Origin: Sphagnum compactum
Taxonomy: Eukaryota; Bryophyta; Sphagnopsida; Sphagnales
Length of the DNA stretch: 64,000 nucleotides
Reading direction: 5' to 3'
Assembly (NCBI GenBank): GCA_965153455.1
Contig: OZ234493.1
Location: 19,334,213-19,398,212 of the forward strand
The position numbers and the translations under genes were made by a program. Every line of letters begins with the position of its first letter. Within the stretch, counting starts at the first letter, position 1. The notes below the pieces were generated by a model that was not told the origin of the DNA, made no database searches, and saw only the letters and a program-made list of their open reading frames with translations. Shown piece after piece: positions 10,769 to 21,325 of the stretch.

Positions 10769-11826
10769 AAAAATATATTACTTCCAAGTTTGCCATGTCA
10801 TGAGGTGGCGTTGATCGACAAAGCACAAGACATAAACATCTTGTTACAAAAGCAATCTATTGTTGGTTTGGTTGGAATGGGTGGGATTGGAAAAACCACT
10901 TTGAGCAAAAAATTCTATCATTTGTTCCACAACGAATATGACAAATCTAGTTTTTTGGAGGATGTGAAATCAAAGGACGATATTAACGATGTCATTAAAC
11001 AACTCCTACATGATTTGTGTGGCAAAAGGTTATGCGAGGATGAAAATGTGAATGAAGCCCTTGACAAAATTAGACAATGTATGATATCGAAGAAAGTGTT
11101 AGTGGTGGTGGATGATGTTGGCAAGGCAGAAAACCTTACATCCTTGCAACTTCTCATTGAAAAGGGTGCCAAGAATGCAACTTCTAAAAGCAGAGTACTT
11201 GTGAATTGTCGAAATTGGCAAATTCTAAAATCTCATGTAAGTGAAGATGGAAAAATGGTCATGAAATCTTTTGAGGAAGAGGAAGCAAGAAAACTCTTTA
11301 TGTTCCATGCATTTGGTAATGCGAATCATGTTCCAACAAAGGATTTCAAAAATATATGTATGAAGATTATAAAAGCTTGTGGGGGACTCCCTTTAAGTCT
11401 TAAATATTGGGTTCTTTTTTGTGCAATACTAAAAAATTAGAAATGTGGGAAGGTGCATTGAGCAAATTGAAAAGTGGGAAAAGTTTGACAGGGGGCAATG
11501 ATAATGAAGAGCTTTGGAGTGTTTTAAAGATATCATATGAGGACTTGGATAAACAAAATCAAAACATGTTTTTGGATATTGCCTGTTTTTTTGGTGGTTT
11601 AAAAATAAGTATAATTTGTCGAGTGTGGAGTGGAGATTATGAACACCCAAAGTTTGAATTACAAAATTTACAACATAGATCTTTAATTGAGTGGGCAGAA
11701 GATGGAATCTTGTACATACATGAACAATTACAATACATGGGTCGAAATATTGCAATGGAACTTCCAATTATGAATCGATTTATATGGAAATCAAATAAAT
11801 CAAATATATATTTACAAAAGGATGAG
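10769..11826 (+). pseudogene. NB-ARC exon of the HNL locus, with a 1-nt deletion
   Basis: The exon opens KNILLPSLPCHEVALIDKA and carries the P-loop GMGGIGKTT (10874-10900), Walker B VLVVVDDV (11096-11119), RNBS-B SRVLVNCRNWQIL, GLPLSL (11384 onward), RNBS-D FLDIACFF and an ARC2 region. The MHD triad reads IHE (11716-11724). This is the nucleotide-binding switch of plant NLR receptors. After CTTAAA at 11404 one G is missing relative to both other copies in this window, so reading shifts frame right after GLPL and stops at 11438-11440; the ARC2 half is open in another frame. The donor near 11826 (GATGAG/GTTGTC) is probable rather than certain. Confidence 0.85.
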
Positions 11827-12014
11827 GTTGTCACTATACTATTTCGATCCTATAATTTTATTTTGATTTTTTATGATTTTTTAAAAAGTCCAAGACCAAA
11901 TGTTTTAATTTTGAATCTTGATTTTATAAATGAATGTTTTTCTAATAAAAATTGAGATTAGGATGAAAATTTTCTAATACAGATAATCCTTTTTCTTTTC
12001 ATTTCATGTGATAG

Positions 12015-15000
12015 GTGGTGGAAAATTTAGAAGGCATGTCATTGAAAAAATGTGTAAATTTGCCTACATTGTCCCAAATCGGCTCAAAGGGATTTTGCAA
12101 CCTTAGGTTGGTTGACCTAACAGAAGCTTCACCAACTATAGTCGAAAATTTCATCCAAGGGCGAAATTTGAATAACGTTAAGTGGTTGTGCCTCAAAAAA
12201 TGCATGATTCAAAAATTACCAAGTAATTTATTTTATTGTTTACAATTACAAGTACTTGATTTGGCACAATGCCAAAGTTTGGAAAAAATACCTTCATCCA
12301 TTGGCCAATTGAATGCACTCCAAGAGCTTGATTTGCGAGGGTGTTCCAAGTTGAAAAAACTACCTTCATCTATTGGCCAATTGAATGCACTCCAAGAGCT
12401 TCATTTATCATCGTGTTCCAGCTTGAAAGAAATACCTTCATCCATCGGCGAATTAAATGCATTCCAAAAGCTTGATTTGTCATGGTGTTCCAACTTGAAA
12501 AAACTACCTTCATGTACTGGCCACTTGAATGCACTCCAAGAGCTTGATTTGCGAGGGTGTTCCAAGTTGAAAAAACTACCTTCATTTATTGGCCGATTAA
12601 ATGCACTGCAAAAGCTTCATTTATCATGGTGTTCCAACTTGAAAGAACTACCTTCATTTATCAACCAAAAGAATGCACTCCCAAAGCTTGATTTGCAACG
12701 GTGTTACGACTTGGAAGAACTACCTTCATTTATTGGCCAATTGAATGAACTCCCAAGGCTTGATTTGTCATGGTGCTCCTACTCGAAAAAACTACCTTCA
12801 TCTATTGGCCAATTGAATGCACTCCAAGAGCTTGATTTATCATGGTGTTTCAACTTGAAAGAACTACCTTCATCTATTGGCCAATTGAATGCACTTCACA
12901 AGCTTAATTTGTCAGAGTGTTCGAACTTGAAAGAACTATCTTCATCTATTGGCCAATTGCATGCACTCCAAGAACTTCATTTACAAGGGTGTTCTAACTT
13001 GAAAGAACTACCTTCATCTATTCCAAAACCTTGTTTTGGAAGGGTGTTGGAACTTGAAAGAACTACCTTCTTCTATTGGCCAATTGAATGCACTCCAAAA
13101 GCTTGATGTGCAAGGGTGTTTCAACTTGAAAGAACTACCTTCATTTATTGCCCAATTGAATGCACTCCCAAAGCTTGATTTGCAAAGGTGTTCCAACTTG
13201 AAAAAACTACCTTTATCTATTGGCCAACTTCGTGCACTCCAAAAGCTTGACTTACAATGGTGTTCCGAGTTAAAAGAACTACCTTCATCTATTGGCCAAC
13301 TGAATGCACTCCAAAAGCTTGATTTGTCATGGTGTTCCAAGTTGAAAGAACTACCTTCATCTATTGGCCAATTGAATGCACTCCAAAAGCTTGATTTGAA
13401 AAGGTGTTCCGAGTTGAAAGAACTACCTTCATCTATTGGTCAATTGAATGCACTCCAAAAGCTTCATTTGCAATGGTGTTACAACTTGGAAGAACTACCT
13501 TCATCTATTGGCCAATTGAATGCATTGCACAAGCTAAATTTGTCAGAGTGTTCGAACTTAAAAGAACTACCTTCATCTATTGGCCATTTGAATGCACTCC
13601 AAGAGCTTCATTTAACATCGTGTTTTAACTTAAGAGAACTACCTTCATCTATTGGTCAATTGCATGCACTCCAAGAGCTTCATTTATCATTGTGTTACAA
13701 CTTGGAAGAACTACCTTCATCTATTGCCCAATTGAATGCACTCCGAGAGCTTCATTTGCAAAGGTGTTCCAACTTGAAAGAACTACCTTCATCTATTGGT
13801 CAATTGAATGCACTCCAAGAGCTTCATTTGCAAGAGTGTTCCAACTTGAAAGAACTACCTTCATCTATTGGCCAATTGAATGCACTCCAAAAGCTTGATT
13901 TGAAAAGGTGTTCCAAGTTGAAAGAACTACCTTCATCTATTGGCCAATTGAATGCACTCCAAGAGCTTCATTTATCATGGTGTTCCAACTTGAAAGAACT
14001 ACCTTCATCTATTGGTCAATTGCATGCACTCCAAGAGCTTCATTTATCATTGTGTTACATTTGGAAGAACTACTTTCATCTATTGCCCAATTGAATGCAC
14101 TCCGAGAGCTTCATTTGCAAAGGTGTTCCAATTTGAAAGAATTACCTTCATCTATTGGTCAATTGAATGCACTCCAAAAGCTTCATTTGCAAGAGTGTTC
14201 CAAGTTGAAAGAACTACCTTCATCTATTGGCCAATTGAATGCAATCCAAAAGCTTGATTTGAAAAGGTGTTCCAAGTTGAAAGAACTACCTTCATCTATT
14301 GGCCAATTGAATGCACTCCAAGAGCTTCATTTGCAATGGTGTTACAACTTGGAAGAACTACCTTCATCTATTATGCATTTGAATGCACTACAAAAGCTTG
14401 ATTTGCAAGGGTGTTTCAACTTGAAAGAATTACTTTCATCTAGTGGCCAATTGAATGCACTTGAAGAGCTTGATTTACAATGGTGGTCCAATTTGAAAGA
14501 ACTACCTTCATCTATTGGCCAATTGAATGCACTCCAAGAGCTTCATTTGCAAGGGTGTTTCAACTTGAAAGAACTACCTTCATCTATTGGCCAATTGAAT
14601 GCAGTCCAAAAGCTTCATTTGCAAAGGTGTTCCAACTTGAAAGAACTACCCTCATCTATTGGTCAATTGAATACACTCCAAAAGCTTGATTTGCAAGGGT
14701 GTTTCAACTTGAAAGAACTACCTTCATCTATTGGTCAATTAAATGCACACCAAGAGCTTGATTTACAATGGTGGTCCGAGTTGAAAGAACTATTTTCATC
14801 TAGTGGCCAATTGAATGCACTCCAAAAGCTTGATTTACAATGGTGGTCCAATTTGAAAAAACTACTTTCATCTATTGGCCAATTGAATGCACTTCAAAAA
14901 TTTGATTTGTTAGGGTGTTCCAACTTGAAAAAACTACCTTCATCTATTGTCCAATCAATCTACTCCAAGAGTTTGATTTGAAAGGGTGTTTCGAGTTGAA

Positions 15001-15640
15001 AGAACTACGTTCATCTATTGGCGAATCAATGTACTCCAAAAACTTAATTTGTCAAGGTGTGACAACTTGAAAGAACTACGTTCATATATTGGCCAATCAA
15101 TGTACTACAAAAACGTAATTTGTCAAGGTGTGATAACTTGAAAGAACTACCTTCATCTATTGATGAATTGAATGCACTACAAAAGTTTTATTTATAAGAC
15201 TTCTTCAACTTGAAAACATTGTGAAAAATGTACATTCATCTATGGCCAAATTGAATACATTCAAAGTGTTTCATTTGTCAAGGTGTTCCAACTTGAAATA
15301 AATATTTTCATCTATTGGTCAATTGGGTACATTCCAAAAGCTTCAATTGTCAAAGTGTTCTAACTTGAAAAAACCATTTTCATCTATTGGTCATTGAGTG
15401 CACTTGAAAATCTTGATTTGTGTGAACGTTTCAACTTGCAAAAATTACTTACATGTACATTGGCCAATTAAATGCACTCCAAAAGTTTTAGTTGTGTGAA
15501 CTTAATTTGTACGAGCTTGCAGGAATTACTTACGTTTATAGGCCAATTTAATGCATTCAAGGAACTTAATTTGTTAAGGTGTTTCAATTTGAAATAATTA
15601 CCTTCATCTGTTGCCAATTGAATCATTAGTAGGAAACCCC
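12015..15640 (+). pseudogene. LRR exon: array of 72-bp / 24-residue leucine-rich repeats
   Basis: After acceptor GTGATAG the exon begins VVENLEGMSLKKC, the usual link from ARC2 to LRR. From about 12270 it is a tandem array with consensus LPSSIGQLNALQKLDL plus QGCSNLKE. About 37 units to 14980 are near-identical; about nine more to 15640 are degraded. A 17-bp deletion at 13022/13023 and a 1-bp deletion near 14064 each shift the frame, and a further break follows about 14945, so no single frame crosses the array. Positions after LDL vary most (D or H, Q/S/K/R), as expected of a ligand-facing surface. Homogeneity implies recent unit duplication or conversion. Confidence 0.85.
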
Positions 15641-16244
15641 TCTTTTTCAACCAACTCGCATTCAACTTGACATCATCTTCAACTACATTTCAATTGTAAT
15701 TTTTTGAATATTTAAAATTTATTCACAATTGCAAAGTAAATTGAGCCACCTATTCTTTTGGTGGACAAATGAAGGCGAAAACCAACTATTTTGAAGTTCA
15801 TGGAATATTCTTAGCACCCCCATGGTCTACAATTGAATTATAGTTGAATTCTAGTCAAGCATCTCAGGGTGGTGTGTCCTATGTTCAACTATTTTGGTCA
15901 ATTACAAAAAATAGTGATGGATGATAGATCACACATGGATGGATGACATTGAGATTGGGATTAATGTTTTTGTTGCAAGTGCACATTGGGACTATCTTTT
16001 GATTATGACCTACAAGTTGAAAGGCAAAAAATGAATGTTGGGCACTTTTACATACTATGTCAACACCTCGATTGCAAGTGCTACTTAGAAAGCATGACAA
16101 CAACCATTGTGCCATGCTCTACAAACATTGGTATATATGCATGGTTCCGGTTTTAAGAAACAAATATTTATTGAGGTTGTCAAAGCCAACAAACCCATAG
16201 TGATGAAAATATATTCCTTATGTTTGAAAGACCTCAATAATTAG
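15641..16244 (+). pseudogene. Post-LRR beta-rich domain remnant (C-JID-like position)
   Basis: Downstream of the LRR array, frames broken by stops read LQVERQKMNVGHFYILCQHL, DCKCYLESMTTTIVPCSTNI and KKQIFIEVVKANKPIVMKIY, ending at a TAG at 16242-16244. The minus copy keeps the same peptide with mostly conservative changes (57514-57789). A C-terminal beta-sandwich after the LRRs is known in many plant NLRs (C-JID / post-LRR). Assigning this segment to it rests on position and composition only. Confidence 0.5.
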
Positions 16245-16333
16245 ATTTTGAAAACTATCAAGTTAATTGATGATTTGTCGAAAACATTCAAATCCTAGGT
16301 TCCATGATAGATGGTGGGCAAAAATGATTTAGC

Positions 16334-16644
16334 TTCCAAAACAACATTATTCACATTAGGATGTGACTTTTCACCCAGCTCCTTATTAAAAGAAATTTGG
16401 CATTGAAAAAAGTTTCAAGGTTTAGGGTCCTAAAATATTTTTACATTTAGATGACATTTGTAAATTAGTACAATTCAGATCAGATTGTAAATGCTTATGG
16501 ATTGTGAAAAGGCACAACCAAACTCATTATGTAATGACCCCATTTGTTATATTCAATTCGAAAGAAATTGAAATTAGTAAACATCATCAACAAGCCCATG
16601 AAACAACCAAACAACATTGTTGTGACACCAAAAAAGGGAATATG
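16334..16644. other. Single-copy DNA just inside the duplication boundary
   Basis: No coding frame is supported. It is probably intron or 3' sequence of the minus-strand gene that follows. Confidence 0.35.
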
Positions 16645-18155
16645 CTAACTTAACAACTTTGGAATGCTTGAGGTTTTATAGAAAGGATTTTGACATACTA
16701 AAATAGGAATAATGCTTACCAATTTTGTAAAAGCCACTGAAAGTTTGGTCTGTCTATTTCCCACTTGTAGACCACCCGCATTCTCAATGCACAAAAAGAT
16801 GTGGCCTAGGGTATGAAACTCCTCACCAAACAGCCTAGTTGTTTTTTCTTTGTCAACTTCATTTTTGAAGTTAACAACCTCCCGCCAAAGCCCTAAAACC
16901 TGACAACATGTGAAACTTCTCTCCACATAAAGGGCACTAATTTTCAAGTCTTGTCATCAAGTAAAAATCCCATTGAGCACAAGCTTTGGCACATTTGTTT
17001 CTTTTCCTTTCACATGTGATGCAATATTTGTCACGACCCTAGCCTTGGGCTCGTAACCAAGGCAAAGGCATGGAAAGGTGCAGGTCAAGAATGCAACCCA
17101 ATAGTCACATTTTGCATTCCCGGGAGTGTGAGTGAGAGTGTGAAGGAATGAACCCACACACTCCCAAGTGGATTCCCACTTTGGGAGTTGGAATCCCTAT
17201 GGAGTCCCAAGTTTTCAAAGAATGATTTCAAGGGTCAAAATTCATTCGATTAAAAAATTCCTTATGCCATTGGAAAGCTCTTGAAACTTAAATGTCTAAA
17301 ATGGGCTCGCATGACCCATTTGAGTACTTAAAACACAAGTTATGATCAAAAGAAAGGTCGGGAGTCAAAGTGCCAATTTGACTCCTGACCACTAAAAGTC
17401 AAGAATCGCTTTGAAATATGTGCGTTTGAGTGGCGTGCCACATATCGTTGGAAAGATCTTGACGAGAATTATAACTTTGATTTAAACCTCACATTAGTCG
17501 GAGGTTTACACAATAAGTTATGGGCCTCCAAAATGTCAAAAGTCCCAATTTCGAGAATTTCAAGACTTTCAACTTGAGAGTCCTAGGAAAAATGACTTTT
17601 GAATGCAACCTTGTGGTTAATCATCGAGAATACTATAAGGAGGAAGGTGGTGGCTTCTCCCAAGTCTGGGCTATGGTGAATCTTGTAAGCTCGTGTATGC
17701 CCATGATTCGTCCATGCACCAACTATGCATTAACCAACTTGTTGTTTAGTTTGTGTAAGTTTGTGTGAATAATTAACCTGTTTGTTACTTGTCTTAGACC
17801 CCATCTTGAAGCTCCAACATGCGCCTCTTACTCTTGAAGTGTTGCGAGTAAGGGAAAATACCCCAACTCTTTTTTTCGTTGTTTTCACCTTTGGACTCGC
17901 ATTTGAATCTTTCAAGGAGTTTGGGGGTGCGTCAATATTAGATAATTCTCCATTAATTTTGTAACGTTTAATACATGTCAAAGTAAAACACCCTTTGATT
18001 GGTTGAAATGCATTTCCATAGTTTTGTTTCATGAACATACGTGCAATTTTTTTGAGTATCTTATTTAAGCTAATGTACCCAAGGGGGTCATAGTTTCCAA
18101 CTTCCAAATACTTATTCTCATTTTCCTTGCTTGCCACAATTCGTTGGAATCAATG
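16645..18155 (-). pseudogene. Unidentified spliced gene split by a solo LTR
   Basis: Reading on the minus strand, one frame runs from about 18137 (ASKENENKYLEVGNYDPLGY, IKGCFTLTCIKRYKINGEL) to 17940. It resumes beyond the LTR at 17023 (ASHVKGKETNVPKLVLNGIF), then after TGATGA reads SALYVERSFTCCQVLGLWRE and RLFGEEFHTLGHIFLCIENA. A good donor, TTG/GTAAGC, lies near 16722. Subtracting the 906-bp LTR and one 5-bp duplication puts both halves in the same frame. The tandem TGATGA suggests it was already decaying, or decayed later. I do not recognise the family. Confidence 0.5.
17029..17934. mobile_element. Solo LTR (906 bp) with 5-bp target duplication ATATT
   Basis: The element begins TGTCACGACCC and ends GGGGGTGCGTCA, that is TG...CA with imperfect inverted ends. 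ATATT stands immediately before (17024-17028) and immediately after (17935-17939). There is no internal retroelement coding region. This is the product of LTR-LTR recombination of an LTR retrotransposon. The TGTCACGACC start is common in Ty3/Gypsy LTRs, but the superfamily is not provable from one LTR. Confidence 0.8.
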
Positions 18156-18529
18156 ACTAAAATCTTCAAAATAATGCATGGCTAGGGTTTTTTTCAAGCA
18201 TTGACATAGTACAAGATCAATTGATTAAGGTTTAAGGTTTTCATGGATGGATGTTGATCTTGCATTATTGTTTTGTGCTTTGTAAGCTTGTTTATAGATT
18301 CTTAAGTTTGACACATTTAGTGCGAAAACCTGAGTGTTTTTCAATTAGGTAAATAATTAAGTTTGTATTGTCATAAGAACTCATCACTAGATAATCCAAA
18401 TAGAGATAAAGGAAACCCTAGCTAGATAATTACTCCATAAATTTTGTTAAAAACCAAGCTCCCAACTAATTCTGCAAGAAGCTCAAAACGTGGAAATGAT
18501 GGGAGTTTGCTGGAAATAAAAAAAGAAGA
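18156..18529. other. Intergenic, no gene seen
   Basis: AT-rich sequence with no supported feature. Confidence 0.35.
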
Positions 18530-18854
18530 ATTGTGGGTGGGTAATGGGTACCTCTCCAATGAAAGGGAAACCAAAGGTAAAAGTGACCTCATGAGCCATA
18601 GAGATGTACATCTCCCTTCATGATGTAGTCCTTAGACTTCTTAGAAAAAGCGGAAAAAGAGAAGCTGCTAAGAAGAAAAGGTTAGTTTCGGCCTCCCTGG
18701 ATTCTGAGTCCAGAATTGCAATGCACTGGCCTTTCCTCATGGCCTCTAGAGCTACACTTAAAGCTTGGTCCTCCATACTTCGTGTCTGAATTCTAACACT
18801 CAAATCAAACCATGGGTTTTTCTTTATTAGAGGTCCAAGAAAAAGAAGAAACAA
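18530..18854 (-). pseudogene. Fragment resembling 3,4-dihydroxy-2-butanone-4-phosphate synthase (RibB/RIBA)
   Basis: On the minus strand the frame reads SVALEAMRKGQCIAILDSES then REAETNLFFLAASLFP. This matches the pattern of the N-terminal helix, strand and acidic RExE loop of DHBP synthase, which makes the four-carbon precursor of riboflavin. After a TGA (18618-18620) the same frame continues MAHEVTFTFGFPFIGE, reminiscent of a following strand-helix segment. Only about 100 residues are present, the glycine usual in the acidic loop is Ala/Asn here, and there is a stop, so it is a relic at best. Similarity is judged by eye. Confidence 0.42.
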
Positions 18855-19489
18855 TTCTTGAAAGACAAGTTCTAAAGGTTGTTCGAGTCATGATCTCCTC
18901 TTACATAGAAGATTTAGGCAAGCTTATGGATAAGCCTATCGCTTGCATCCTTTTCTTCCAACATTGGAGTTAAATATAATCGACAAAGAAAATAAAATAA
19001 GATGCGATTCATGTGGGACAACATATCAATCCGTCGATGATCAATCCTTCCCAAATGTAAATCGTCATCTTCCCAAATGAAGATTGCATGATTAGTAACA
19101 ATGCGAAATGCCATTACTATTGATCACTAGAACAAAATACTTTTAGTCTACTGGATTGATTAAGAGCTTGCACCTTCTATGGTTGCTGATGCTTGGTGCT
19201 TCCTTACCTTCCTTGGCCACAATGAACCAACACCCACCAGTGCACCATGAAAGATGAATGATAAGTGGTTAAGAATTTTTTTTTGTTGAGTCTTAATTCC
19301 CTAGCTAACCATGGTGGTTACCTTAGTTGTCCCTACTTTCCTATTAACAACCCATAAGCAGGTTGTTAATAAGTAGGTAGTAAAAACAACCTTTACATAT
19401 ATATAAATAAACCATCTACTTACCTAATAATTATTATTTTCCTATCTACCTACTTATGCATGAGACTTATTTCTTATCACAAAACTTCT
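18855..19489. other. Intergenic, no supported gene
   Basis: A 66-codon minus-strand frame (18914-19114) is compositionally ordinary and unrecognised. Otherwise only AT-rich sequence is seen. Confidence 0.35.
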
Positions 19490-19740
19490 TGGCATTTATA
19501 TATTTGATGGGAATTTCACACACCTTTTCATACCTTGGTGGTTTTGTACCACTTGGCATTTACATTTATGAGAACTTTGCCACCTTTCCATACCTTGGTG
19601 GTTTTGTCAAATTTTGCATTACATTTATGATGAGTTTGTCACCCTCTTGCATATACATTCATGAGGAGTTTACCACCCTCTTTCTAATATACCCTGGTGG
19701 TTTTGTAAACCTTGGCATTTACATTTACATAGAACACTCT
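19490..19740. repeat. Degenerate ~60-66-bp tandem repeat
   Basis: Four imperfect units share CCTTGGTGGTTTTGT, GGCATTTACATTTATGA and TTTGCCACC. Units differ by indels. No coding role is apparent. Confidence 0.55.
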
Positions 19741-20959
19741 GAGAAAAAATTTAATGCATTTGGAAGGCACCTTATATTGCATCAAATTCTCTCTTCGAAA
19801 ATGGGAGGGATATTATGCGTACTACTCAAAAGTGGGAGGGTTATTACACCTAAAAGTAGGCATAATATCCCTCTCACTCCTATGCCTCATGACCTATATA
19901 GATTTGGTTCATGATAAATTTTGCGTCATGTTTTATGGTAGGTAGAGCCCATGGGTGGGGATATTCCCAAAATGTGGGGCTCAACTTGGCTGTTGCTTCA
20001 TCCTAGACCCCTTATTTTGAGAATGCCCCTATCTTAGGACTTTACTTTACACAAGGAACTTGGAATAGGGAAATTTGAAAAGAACAAACTAAATCTAAAA
20101 CTCTATCCAAACTCATCACTTTAAGAATTTTTTAAATTCTAGGAACCTTACAAAGTGGAAAGTATCTTTTCTAATCAAATTGGGATCAACCCCAAATGGA
20201 AGAAGGTTAATTTATATTTTGAAATGTCACATTTCACTAAGAGAAATGATTGAAAAATGCATGGAATTTTTTTGAAAGGTTATTTACATTTTCTATCATT
20301 ATGTTTTTCTTCCCAATGAAGATGTTTGGTGCATTTGTCTCTCACCCAAGGTAGATCTGAATTCTCTTCAACTTTTCCTACTACTGGTCAAAGCAATGCA
20401 CCAAATCTAACAATCATCATGTGTGTTTTCTCCTTTCTATCATTTACCATTTGTCAACATGATTTGAATGTGGATGTTTTGGGGACGAAAATTGTGTCAT
20501 CCATCTATTTGTTAATGGTTTGAAATTTAAGCTTCAGAATAAAGGATTTTGTTGTTGAGTATCTTGTGAGTAAAATAAGGATAAAACTACCACAATTTTA
20601 CTTCATGGATACCTATGTGAAGGGTTAATTGATTTCACCTCTTGAATTGAACATTTGAAATGTGCATCGACAATATTTTGTTGCCCTTGTCTATATACGA
20701 CATAAGGTTGAATTATGTTCATTTGGTAGTCCTCATATCCTTACTATCTATCTCACATAAACATATTCCAGCTCTCAAAATGCATTGCAACTGTGTTAAA
20801 AATGATTCAAATATATAGATATCAAAATTGATCATCAACATCACCCATTTCCTTAGCTCACTCAAAACCTACCCATTTTGAGATGGTAGGAGTAGCCACA
20901 AATGGATGACAAACAAAACAAAACAAAACCAAGTAAAAGAAAACACATCAGAACTTGCG
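19741..20959. other. Intergenic, no gene seen
   Basis: AT-rich sequence. Short open frames show no domain. Confidence 0.35.
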
Positions 20960-21325
20960 AGATTGTCTGATCAACTTAGCCATAACACCTATGGCAATGG
21001 AGATGAAGCAACAACAAACAAATTGCCAAGAAAAGGGAAAACAAAAATGTTCAAATGTATTGAATCTTACATCAACCCACTTCTTTAGCTTGACCATAGC
21101 CCTTTTGATAGCAAAGATGGCAAGAGTAGCAATAAACAAAAGGAGGATGAAAAAAAAAGACAAAAAATATGTGGAAGCTTGAGCCAACCGATTATCCTTA
21201 GTTCAACCACATACTCTTTTGGCAGCAAAGATGATAGGAAGGGGAAAAGAAACTAAAAAAGTATTCAAATTTTGTGAAAGCTTGTGCCAACTTCCTCTTT
21301 AGGTCAGCCACAACCTCTTCCACAA
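20960..21325. repeat. Degenerate ~110-120-bp tandem repeat (3-4 units)
   Basis: Units start near 20965, 21088, 21198 and 21300 with variants of TTAGCTTGACCATAGCCCTTTTG, AGCAAAGATG and a following purine-rich segment. The repeat is too decayed for exact borders. Confidence 0.4.

Larger units (their letters stand above)
7990..16333 (+). repeat. Left arm of a large inverted duplication
   Basis: This arm aligns, with divergence and indels, to the reverse complement of 57429-64000. It covers the 5' flank, introns, exons, LRR array, post-LRR domain and 3' flank. Intronic and flanking DNA also match, so this was segmental duplication rather than retroposition. The homology ends at about 16333, shortly after GTTCCATGATAGATGGTG, and the outer limit lies beyond the window on the right. 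Confidence 0.85.

Noticed and set aside
12370-13340. Antisense and shifted-frame open frames across the LRR array
   Set aside because: They repeat with the 72-bp unit and follow from its base composition; they are shadows of the LRR frame.
17782-17964. 60-codon plus-strand frame at the LTR end
   Set aside because: It crosses the LTR border and shows no domain.
20326-20523. Possible Copia reverse-transcriptase fragment
   Set aside because: A loose QHDLNVDV pattern only; no flanking motif of the family follows.
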